Shown here: piece after piece, positions 1-6,603 of the stretch | Layout of the letters: every line of letters starts with the position of its first letter | Position numbering within the stretch: position 1 is the stretch's first letter | Origin: Clostridiales bacterium UBA6114 | Lineage (GTDB): Bacteria > Bacillota > Clostridia > Oscillospirales > Butyricicoccaceae | Assembly (NCBI GenBank): GCA_002423435.1 | Contig: DIWE01000029.1 | Location: 1-33,367 of the forward strand | Reading direction: 5' to 3' | Length of the DNA stretch: 33,367 nt | Made by a program: the position numbers and the translations under genes | The notes under the pieces: generated by a model | Database searches by the model: none | What the model saw: only the letters and a program-made list of their open reading frames with translations | Told to the model about the DNA's origin: nothing

Positions 1-1
1 C

Positions 2-1096
2 GGCTCCTGCGCGGGCATGTTCACGGCCAATTCCATGAACTGCCTCACCGAGGTGCTGGGCATGGGCCTCCCCGGAAATGGAACGATCCCTGCCGTCTGG
101 GCCCAGCGGATCCGGCTGGCGAAGGAGGCCGGGATGCAGATCATGGACCTCGTCGAGCGGGGAATCACACCTTCCGCCATCCTCACGGCCAAGGCCTTCG
201 AAAACGCCCTGACCGTCGACATGGCCTTCGGCGGCTCGACCAACACCTCGCTCCACCTGCCGGCGATCGCCAAGGAAGCGGGCATCCCGCTGACGCTCAA
301 GACCTTCAACGCTTTCAGCGACAAGACCCCCCACCTCTGCTCCATGTCGCCCGGCGGCCCCCATGACCTGGCCGAACTCCACGAGGCGGGCGGCATCCAG
401 GCCCTGATGGGGGAACTCTCCCGCAGCGGCCTGATCCACACCGATGCGCTGACCGTGACGGGAAAAACGGTCGGGGAAAACCTGGCAGGTAAAAAGGTCC
501 GCGACCCCGAGGTGATCCGCCCCCTTTCGAACCCCTACCATGCCGAGGGCGGCCTGGCCGTCCTGTTCGGAAACCTCGCCCCCGAGGGCGCCGTGGTCAA
601 GCGGTCCGCCGTAGACGACTCCATGCTCCGCCACACCGGTCCGGCCCGCGTCTTCGATTCCGAGGAGCCGGCCATGCAGGCGATTATGGAGGGGAAAATC
701 AACCCGGGCGACGTCGTCGTCATCCGCTACGAAGGCCCGAAGGGCGGGCCCGGCATGCGCGAAATGCTCGGTCCGACATCGGCGCTCGCGGGCATGGGCC
801 TTGACAAAGACGTCGCGCTGATTACCGACGGGCGTTTCTCGGGGGCGTCCCGGGGCGCCGCCATCGGCCATGTTTCCCCGGAGGCGGCCGCGGGCGGCCC
901 GATCGCGCTCGTTTGCGACGGCGACGTCATTTCCATCGACATCCCGAACGGGACGATCACGTTAAAAGTCGACGAAAAAACGCTAGATGAGCGGAGGTCC
1001 CACTGGACGGAGAAGGAACCGGAGATAACAACCGGATGGCTTTCGCGGTACCGGAAGCTGGTGTCGTCCGCGGGCCGGGGCGCAGTCCTCGGCTGA
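2..1096 (+). CDS. ilvD: Dihydroxy-acid dehydratase, 3' part (5' end outside window)
   Basis: Converts 2,3-dihydroxy-3-methylbutanoate (and the methylpentanoate) to the 2-oxo acid, the third shared step of valine and isoleucine synthesis, in the cytoplasm. The open frame runs in from the left edge. Its first codons give GSCAGMFTANSMNCL, the IlvD/Edd signature with an Fe-S ligand cysteine, so the ATG at 17 is internal and the N-terminal region (over 150 residues in the family) is missing. Further family blocks are AFGGSTNTSLHLPAIA and, near the C-terminus, ALITDGRFSGASRG. Edd (phosphogluconate dehydratase) shares this fold, but the GGSTNT and DGRFSG context fits IlvD better. Codon use is richer in CTC/CTG and GC than in the genes that follow. 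It ends just before a 34-bp perfect palindrome that probably terminates transcription. Confidence 0.95.
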   Translation, partial: GSCAGMFTANSMNCLTEVLGMGLPGNGTIPAVWAQRIRLAKEAGMQIMDLVERGITPSAILTAKAFENALTVDMAFGGSTNTSLHLPAIAKEAGIPLTLKTFNAFSDKTPHLCSMSPGGPHDLAELHEAGGIQALMGELSRSGLIHTDALTVTGKTVGENLAGKKVRDPEVIRPLSNPYHAEGGLAVLFGNLAPEGAVVKRSAVDDSMLRHTGPARVFDSEEPAMQAIMEGKINPGDVVVIRYEGPKGGPGMREMLGPTSALAGMGLDKDVALITDGRFSGASRGAAIGHVSPEAAAGGPIALVCDGDVISIDIPNGTITLKVDEKTLDERRSHWTEKEPEITTGWLSRYRKLVSSAGRGAVLG

Positions 1097-1119
1097 AATA
1101 CTGTCTGCGCAAACCGTTG

Positions 1120-1153
1120 AAAACGCAAGAATGCGTACGCATTCTTGCGTTTT
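1120..1153. terminator. 34-bp perfect palindrome, likely bidirectional terminator
   Basis: The left arm AAAACGCAAGAATGCGT is followed at once by its exact reverse complement, ending in a run of five T. The A-run on one side and T-run on the other would serve both strands. It lies 24 bp after the ilvD stop. Confidence 0.7.
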
Positions 1154-1274
1154 TCATCGGCTTTTGATTTGTTCGGTGGATAAAATAAACAGGAATAATC
1201 GGCGCAAATCCGCATAAAATCAAGTGGACGGCAAGCAAAAGGCGGTATGGTGCGCGAATAAATTTGGTGAATAC

Positions 1275-2057
1275 ATGGTTGCAATGCTTGAAAGCAGAAC
1301 TGTGTCCGGGTGGCCGGACGGCTATTTTTCATGTTTCCCCGAACGATATATAAAAAAAGAGAAGAAAAAGGCCAGGGACCGCAGCTTTTGGCATATAACT
1401 GTCGGGCTGCCGGAAAAAAATAAGGCCTTACAGGAAAAACGCCTTCGTCGCGCAGCAATTTCGCTGCGCGACGAAGGTGTAAAAACGGTTGTCACCTGGG
1501 GAGATTTTCCCTTTCCGGGGCTGTTTCACGATTTCGGGATCGCGGCCGTGTCCCCGAATTATGCTTGCTTCGCCTGCGCCGCCAAAATCGCCGGCGCAGT
1601 CTTACGGCAGCGGGAGGTCCCCTTTGAGGAGGCGACCGGCGTCATTTACGCGGAGAAAGCGTCGAAGGACGTCTCCGACCTCGCCGTGGCCCTGACCAAG
1701 CTGACGAGATACGTAAGGCTCGACTGCCGGGCGGAGGATATGCGCCTTCTCCGGAAGCTGTCTTACGAGTACGGCATATCCCCCTTAAGAAAAACGGTCT
1801 CCCCGCATGAAATCCTGATCTGTTTTTCAAATCCCGACAAACGGTACTTAGACGCGTCAAAGGCGGACACCATTATTAATTTATGCGGGGATAAGCTCCA
1901 GAAGGAGGGCTCGTTTATTTTTACGGGCGCCGAATTCGCGGTGCCGCCCGATATCTCCGCCGATGAACCGCTCCTGGCCGACGCGCAGCTGCTGACGCTC
2001 CTTTTCATGACGGGCGCCCTGAGACCCGACGAAATCGAAGTGGCCGGCGTAATTTGA
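1275..2057 (+). CDS. Hypothetical protein, family not recognised
   Basis: A protein of 260 residues if it starts at the ATG at 1275, which has GGTGA 4 bases upstream. A GTG at 1224 would add 17 residues but has no ribosome site. I recognise no family. The predicted chain mixes hydrophobic strands and helices (TVVTWGDFPFPGLF, then ISPNYA-like text and ACFACAAKIAGAVL), which suggests a soluble alpha/beta protein. No signal peptide or membrane segment is evident, and cysteines cluster in the ACFACAA stretch. Codon use looks genuine and no long competing frame is convincing. A perfect 15-bp-stem hairpin (1442-1477) lies inside the gene and encodes about residues 56-68. It sits alone between the ilvD terminator and the greA promoter, so context gives no function. 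Confidence 0.7.
   Translation: MVAMLESRTVSGWPDGYFSCFPERYIKKEKKKARDRSFWHITVGLPEKNKALQEKRLRRAAISLRDEGVKTVVTWGDFPFPGLFHDFGIAAVSPNYACFACAAKIAGAVLRQREVPFEEATGVIYAEKASKDVSDLAVALTKLTRYVRLDCRAEDMRLLRKLSYEYGISPLRKTVSPHEILICFSNPDKRYLDASKADTIINLCGDKLQKEGSFIFTGAEFAVPPDISADEPLLADAQLLTLLFMTGALRPDEIEVAGVI
1442..1477. repeat. Perfect hairpin inside a coding sequence
   Basis: The arm CCTTCGTCGCGCAGC (1442-1456) is mirrored exactly at 1463-1477 around a six-base loop. It stays in frame and encodes roughly LRRAAISLRDEG of the unknown protein. A 15-bp perfect stem in coding sequence is unusual. It could be an inserted palindromic element or an mRNA structure. Confidence 0.75.
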
Positions 2058-2076
2058 AAAGTTTGGAACAACTTTC

Positions 2077-2105
2077 TTGACATAGGTTTTCAAGATCACT
2101 ATAAT
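2077..2105 (+). promoter_or_regulatory. Consensus SigA promoter of greA
   Basis: TTGACA (2077-2082), a 17-bp spacer and TATAAT (2100-2105) match the housekeeping consensus perfectly. Transcription would start near 2112, about 90 bases before greA. The box begins only 20 bp after the preceding stop codon. Confidence 0.9.
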
Positions 2106-2203
2106 GAATATATTGTGATGAAATAGGCAATACTATCGCGTCTAAGAACCCGGCAGCGCAGTCTGCGGCCGGTTTGCCGGTATGGAAGGTGGTTTGATAT
2201 CGA

Positions 2204-2683
2204 ATGCAAAAACAGTACAAACTGACGAAGGAAAGCATGGAGAAGCTCGAAAAGGAGCTTGATTATTTAAAGACCGTGCGAGAGAGAGAGGTCGCGGAGC
2301 TAATAAAGGAAGCCCGTTCTTTCGGAGACCTCTCGGAAAACAGCGAATATGACGAAGCGAAAAATGAGCAGGGCAAGGTGTTCTCCAAAATTGCCGAGCT
2401 TGAAAATATTCTTTCAAACGCAGTGCTGATCAGCGACGATCATTTTCGCCTCGACGAGGCGGGCATAGGGCTTCACCTCCTGGTGCAGGACCTTGAGACG
2501 AAGGAAGAGGAAGAGTATCAGATTGTCGGCGCGAGGGACGCAAATCCCGTCGAGGGCAAAATCTCCGACGAATCCCCCGTCGGGCGCGCCCTTACCGGGA
2601 AAAAGGTCGGCGATGTCGTAACAATCGAGGCGCCGATCGGCGAGATCAAGTATCAGGTCCTCAAAATCTGGAGAGAAGAATAA
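2204..2683 (+). CDS. greA: Transcription elongation factor GreA
   Basis: Binds the RNA polymerase secondary channel and stimulates cleavage of backtracked transcripts so that stalled elongation resumes. The 159-residue length is normal for GreA. The N-terminal half is the two-helix coiled coil, with the tip motif GDLSENSEYDEAKNEQ; D42 and E45 match the catalytic acidic pair. The C-terminal half is the FKBP-like domain, with ISDESPVGRALTGKKVGD. The ATG at 2204 is preceded by GGAAGGTGG about 11 bases upstream. lysS follows 88 bp later with no convincing promoter between, so the two are probably co-transcribed, an order often seen in Firmicutes. Confidence 0.97.
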   Translation: MQKQYKLTKESMEKLEKELDYLKTVREREVAELIKEARSFGDLSENSEYDEAKNEQGKVFSKIAELENILSNAVLISDDHFRLDEAGIGLHLLVQDLETKEEEEYQIVGARDANPVEGKISDESPVGRALTGKKVGDVVTIEAPIGEIKYQVLKIWREE

Positions 2684-2771
2684 CCTTTGATTTTTGGTGA
2701 TACGTATCGACAAACGGCTGCGGGGCTTTCCTGTGGTCGTTTCATATATAGCGAGCAGGGAGGCAATTTTT

Positions 2772-4271
2772 TTGACTGAGGAAGTTAAAAGCGCGCAGGC
2801 AAACGAGACGGAGGACTTAAACGAAATACTGAGGGTGCGAAGGGAAAAGCTGTCCGAGCTCCAGAAGGCGGGAATGGACCCGTTTGAGCTCACGAAATTT
2901 TCCGTGACGCACCACGCGACCGATGTGACGGAGCGCTTTGAGGCGATGGAGGGACAAACGGTCTCGCTCGCCGGGCGCATGATGTCCAAACGCGATATGG
3001 GCAAAGCGTCCTTTTTGGACCTTCTCGACAAAACGGGGAGAATCCAGCTTTATGTAAAGCTCGACGAGGTCGGAGAGGACGAATACGCGCGTTTTCGGAA
3101 GTTTGACATCGGCGATATCGTCGGCGCGTCCGGAAGCGTCTTTAAGACGCGCCGGGGCGAAATTTCCATCCACGTCGAAAGGATCACCCTGCTTTCCAAA
3201 TCGCTAAAGCCCCTGCCTGAAAAATATCACGGCTTAAAGGACCCCGATCTGCGCTACCGGCAGAGGTACGTCGACCTGATCGTCAATCCCGAGGTTCGCC
3301 GCACCTTTGAGGTCCGCAGCGCGGTCATTAAAAATATCAGGGATTTCCTCGACTCCCGCGGCTTCATGGAGGTTGAGACGCCGGTCCTCAATACGATCCC
3401 CGGCGGCGCCGCGGCGAGGCCGTTTGTCACCCACCACAACACGCTCGACATCGACATGTACCTCCGGATCGCGACCGAGCTGCACCTAAAGCGCCTGATT
3501 GTCGGCGGCCTTGAGCGGGTCTACGAGATCGGCAGGATTTTCAGAAACGAGGGAATGTCCGTAAAGCACAACCCGGAATTCACGACGATTGAGCTTTATC
3601 AGGCGTTCGCCGATTACAACGATATCATGGACCTTACGGAGGCGATCATCACAAACGCCGCGCAAAACGTGCTCGGCACGACGAAGCTCGTCTACCAGAA
3701 CGAGGAGATCGACCTGTCTCCCGGATGGGCGAGGATGACGATGACCGACGCCGTCAAAACCTATTCCGGCGTCGACTTCGGCGCCCTCGCGACCGACGCA
3801 GAGGCACAAGAGGCGGTAAGAGCCGCGGGCGTTTCGTTCGAGGGAAACCCGTCGAGAGGCGACCTATTAAATCTGATGTTCGAGGAGACGGTGGAGGAAA
3901 AGCTTTTGCAGCCGACCTTTATCACCGACTACCCCGTCGAGGTCTCTCCGCTTGCAAAGCGCAGAAAGGACGACCCGCGCCTTACCGAGCGCTTCGAGCT
4001 TTTCATCACAAGGCGCGAGATCGCAAACGCCTTTTCGGAGCTAAACGACCCGATCGACCAGAAGGAACGGTTCCAGCGCCAGGTGCAGATGCGGGCGCAG
4101 GGTGACGAGGAAGCCAGCATGATGGACGACGATTTCGTAAACGCGCTCGAATACGGCATGCCGCCGACGGGCGGCATGGGCATGGGCATCGACCGCCTGT
4201 GCATGCTCTTTACGGACAGCGCATCCATCCGCGACGTGCTTTTGTTCCCGACAATGAAACCCGCCGATTGA
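2772..4271 (+). CDS. lysS: Lysyl-tRNA synthetase, class II
   Basis: Charges tRNA-Lys with lysine in the cytoplasm. The frame is open from 2694, but a GGGAGG ribosome site at about 2758-2763 points to the TTG at 2772. That gives 499 residues, the usual bacterial length, beginning TEEVKSAQANETEDLNEIL. The OB-fold anticodon-binding domain fills about residues 60-150 (VSLAGRMMSKRDMGKASFLDL). The class II catalytic core follows: motif 1 around PEVRRTFEVRSAVI, motif 2 FRNEGMSVKHNPEFTTIELY (from about residue 257) and motif 3 GGMGMGIDRLCMLFTD near the end. No T-box leader is visible upstream. It is followed by a strong nested hairpin. Confidence 0.97.
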   Translation: MTEEVKSAQANETEDLNEILRVRREKLSELQKAGMDPFELTKFSVTHHATDVTERFEAMEGQTVSLAGRMMSKRDMGKASFLDLLDKTGRIQLYVKLDEVGEDEYARFRKFDIGDIVGASGSVFKTRRGEISIHVERITLLSKSLKPLPEKYHGLKDPDLRYRQRYVDLIVNPEVRRTFEVRSAVIKNIRDFLDSRGFMEVETPVLNTIPGGAAARPFVTHHNTLDIDMYLRIATELHLKRLIVGGLERVYEIGRIFRNEGMSVKHNPEFTTIELYQAFADYNDIMDLTEAIITNAAQNVLGTTKLVYQNEEIDLSPGWARMTMTDAVKTYSGVDFGALATDAEAQEAVRAAGVSFEGNPSRGDLLNLMFEETVEEKLLQPTFITDYPVEVSPLAKRRKDDPRLTERFELFITRREIANAFSELNDPIDQKERFQRQVQMRAQGDEEASMMDDDFVNALEYGMPPTGGMGMGIDRLCMLFTDSASIRDVLLFPTMKPAD

Positions 4272-4276
4272 AAAAA

Positions 4277-4326
4277 GGAGGGGGTGTCGTAAAATGCATG
4301 GATATGCATTTCGCGACACCCCCTCC
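4277..4326. repeat. Nested hairpin after lysS
   Basis: The outer arms GGAGGGGGTGTCG (4277-4289) and 4314-4326 pair perfectly over 13 bp. An inner pair, AAATGCAT (4292-4299) with 4304-4311, forms a second stem. There is no T-run after it, so it is not a classic intrinsic terminator; it may stabilise the lysS 3' end or be a repeat element. Confidence 0.75.
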
Positions 4327-4533
4327 GTGCTGCGCACGCCGCTGCGGCGGATGATTGAACGCAAAAGAGGGCCTCGCCGGCCCCCTTTCACACTATTCCC
4401 CGCGCCCTGCGGGCAACGGCCACATCTGATTTATGCGTTTTGCGGCAGCCTTTTGTTTGATTGCTCCGGCATATATACGATGTTTATGCTGTAAAATATT
4501 GATATTTTTGGTCGGAATCTGGTATGATTGTTT

Positions 4534-4539
4534 TATAAT
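4534..4539 (+). promoter_or_regulatory. Probable -10 box for the SpoU methyltransferase operon
   Basis: TATAAT lies 29 bp before the methyltransferase start in an AT-rich stretch. No good -35 box stands at 16-18 bp; the nearest, TTGGTC at 4508, is 20 bp away. The assignment is therefore moderate. Confidence 0.45.
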
Positions 4540-4567
4540 GCCGGTATGAAAGAGAAGAACGGGTGAA

Positions 4568-5356
4568 ATGATGAAAGCTGAGGTCGTAAAAAGCCGGGAC
4601 AATCCGTCGGTGCGCCATTTCGCGAGGCTAAGCAAGGAACGCGCCTACCGGGAGGAATGCCGGGAATATGTCCTCGAGGGCGCGAAGCTTTTGTCCGAGG
4701 CGCTTTCAAGCGGCATCCGGCCCAAAACCGTGTTTTTTCTCGAGAAATGCAGGCGGGATTTTGATTTCGGCGTGCTGGAGGGCTGCGAAGGGATTCGGCT
4801 TTACAGCACGGATGAAAGAGTGATCGACAAGATATCCGACGTTAAGTCGCCGCAGGGGATCGTCTTCTCCTGCCCACTGCCCGATACCGCCTTGCCGGAG
4901 CGCTTGCCGCAGGGCTTTTATCTGATATTGGACGGGCTTTCCGACCCTGGGAACCTGGGGACGATCGTCCGCACGGCGGACGCGTTTGCGCTTGACGGCA
5001 TCATGCTGACGGGCGCGTGCGCCGATCCGTTTTCGCCGAAAACCGTCCGCTCGGCGATGGGCTCGCTGTTTCGCGTAAGGCTCTGCCGCGGCGAGCCTAA
5101 TCAAATCAAGGCGGCGCTCGACGCATCGGACATCCCGATTTTTTCCGCGCTTCCCTCCGACGAGGCCGGGCGCATAACGGAGATTTTTGCAAGCTGCGCC
5201 GCCGTCGCGATCGGCAGCGAGGCGCACGGGGTGTCCGAACAGGTCCGGGCTTTGAGCCGGGGAGCGGTCACGATACCGATGAAAGGACGGGCGGAGTCGT
5301 TAAACGCGGCCGTATCGGCGGCGATCGTCATGTGGGAAATGACAAAAAGAGGGTGA
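4568..5356 (+). CDS. SpoU/TrmH-family RNA 2'-O-ribose methyltransferase
   Basis: Transfers a methyl group from S-adenosylmethionine to a ribose 2'-OH of rRNA or tRNA; the exact target cannot be told from sequence. There is an N-terminal substrate-binding domain (about residues 5-100; SRDNPSVRHFARLSKERAYR and YVLEGAKLLSEAL). The SPOUT knot fold follows with its three signatures: LILDGLSDPGNLGTIVRTAD (from residue 119), AIGSEAHGVS and IPMKGRAESLNAAVSAAI. The 262-residue length is normal for RlmB/TsnR-like proteins. An alternative ATG lies one codon downstream at 4571. The stop codon sits beside the dprA start region, so it appears to head the dprA-topA-trmFO-plsX transcript. Confidence 0.9.
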   Translation: MMKAEVVKSRDNPSVRHFARLSKERAYREECREYVLEGAKLLSEALSSGIRPKTVFFLEKCRRDFDFGVLEGCEGIRLYSTDERVIDKISDVKSPQGIVFSCPLPDTALPERLPQGFYLILDGLSDPGNLGTIVRTADAFALDGIMLTGACADPFSPKTVRSAMGSLFRVRLCRGEPNQIKAALDASDIPIFSALPSDEAGRITEIFASCAAVAIGSEAHGVSEQVRALSRGAVTIPMKGRAESLNAAVSAAIVMWEMTKRG

Positions 5357-5361
5357 GACCT

Positions 5362-6561
5362 TTGTCTGCGCTGAAATACTGGGTGTGGCTTTCCAACCTG
5401 CGCGGGCTGGGCGGCGTCAAGATCGCGCAGCTTCTGGACTATTTCGGGACTCCGGAAAATATATACTCGGCGCCGGAGAAAGAGCTTAGCGAGGCCGCGC
5501 GCCTGTCGGAGCGGGACCTTAAGGAGCTGCGGGACAAATCGTTTGACAGAGCCAATCAGATTCTGGAGCGCTGCGACCGTCTCGGAATCCGGATCGTCAC
5601 AATGGCGGACGCAAACTATCCCGACCGCCTCAAAACGATCCACGCGGCCCCGGCGCTCCTTTTTGCCAGAGGCCGGATGCCCGATTTCGACGAGGAAATC
5701 GTTTTGTGCATGGTAGGCTCAAGAAGAGCGACGCCCTACGGGCTGGTTAACGCCGAGCGGCTTTCCTTCGAGCTTTCGTCGGCGGGCGCGCTGATTTTGT
5801 CGGGAATGGCGGTCGGCATCGACACGGCGGCGCACAAGGGCGCCCTGAAAGCGGGAAGGCCGACGATCGCCGTGCTCGGGTGCGGGCTTGATATCTGCTA
5901 TCCGCCGGAAAACAGGGAACTGATGGAGGATATCGCGGCGACGGGCGCGCTTTTGAGCGAATATCCGCCCGGGATGCGGGCGCTCGGCGGCAATTTCCCG
6001 GCGAGAAACCGCATCTTGAGCGGGCTTTCCCTCGGGACCATCGTCATCGAGGCGCCCGCGACAAGCGGCTCTTTGATCACGGCGAATTACGCGATCGAGC
6101 AGGGCAGGGACGTTTTCGCCATTCCCGGCAATATCGACGCCTCTGTGAGCGAGGGCACGAACAGCCTGATCCAGCAGGGTGCGAAGCTTATCACAAAGGC
6201 GTCCGACGTGCTCGAGGAATACATAGCGCTGTATCCGCATAAGCTTATTAACGCGCAAAAAGACCCCCTTGTCGATGGATACGGCGCTCGGCCGGACTCT
6301 GCAAAAACGCAGGTCGCGGCGCAGGAGCCGCCCGCCTATGCGGTAAAAAAGGCCGAAAAAGCCGTGCCCGACGGCTTAAACGGGAATGAAAAACGGATCG
6401 CGCAGGCGCTTTTGGAAGAAGACGCGCTGCACATCGACCAGCTGATCGCGAAGACCGGACTCAGCGCGAACGAGGTGCTCCCGGCCTTGACAATTCTTCA
6501 GTTAAAGAAGATAATAAAACAGCTTCCAGGGAAGTACTTTTCGCTCCTTAGTCCGGAATAA
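5362..6561 (+). CDS. dprA: DNA-processing protein DprA (Smf)
   Basis: Binds incoming single-stranded DNA and loads RecA during transformation; it is also kept widely in non-competent bacteria. The frame is open from 5332, but the TTG at 5362, with GAGGGTG about 6 bases upstream, best fits a ribosome site and gives 399 residues. GTG at 5353 is an alternative. The N-terminal part is a SAM/HhH-like region (LSNLRGLGGVKIAQLL). The Rossmann-like DprA core carries VGSRRATPYG, LILSGMAVGIDTAAHKGAL and EAPATSGSLITANYAIEQGRDVFAIPG. A C-terminal winged helix (NEKRIAQALLEEDALHIDQL) ends it. The adjacent topA is the standard neighbour in Firmicutes. Confidence 0.95.
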   Translation: MSALKYWVWLSNLRGLGGVKIAQLLDYFGTPENIYSAPEKELSEAARLSERDLKELRDKSFDRANQILERCDRLGIRIVTMADANYPDRLKTIHAAPALLFARGRMPDFDEEIVLCMVGSRRATPYGLVNAERLSFELSSAGALILSGMAVGIDTAAHKGALKAGRPTIAVLGCGLDICYPPENRELMEDIAATGALLSEYPPGMRALGGNFPARNRILSGLSLGTIVIEAPATSGSLITANYAIEQGRDVFAIPGNIDASVSEGTNSLIQQGAKLITKASDVLEEYIALYPHKLINAQKDPLVDGYGARPDSAKTQVAAQEPPAYAVKKAEKAVPDGLNGNEKRIAQALLEEDALHIDQLIAKTGLSANEVLPALTILQLKKIIKQLPGKYFSLLSPE

Positions 6562-6603
6562 GCTTTGTTTACGTAATATAAACCAACAGGAGGAACAATT
6601 TTG

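Larger units (their letters stand above)
4272..4567. other. Gene-free gap after lysS with two hairpins and a promoter
   Basis: The 296-bp gap holds a strong nested hairpin (4277-4326), a second imperfect hairpin at about 4364-4388 with GGGCC/GGCCC at its core, and a -10-like TATAAT just before the next gene. Frames that cross it have no ribosome site or family character, so I call no gene. Confidence 0.6.

Noticed and set aside
727..1458. 243-residue minus-strand frame across ilvD and the unknown gene
   Set aside because: Antisense to a clear ilvD frame, crosses the palindrome, low-complexity Arg/Pro/Ser composition, no ribosome site.
2684..2771. T-box leader for lysS
   Set aside because: The gap is too short, with no T-box consensus or terminator.
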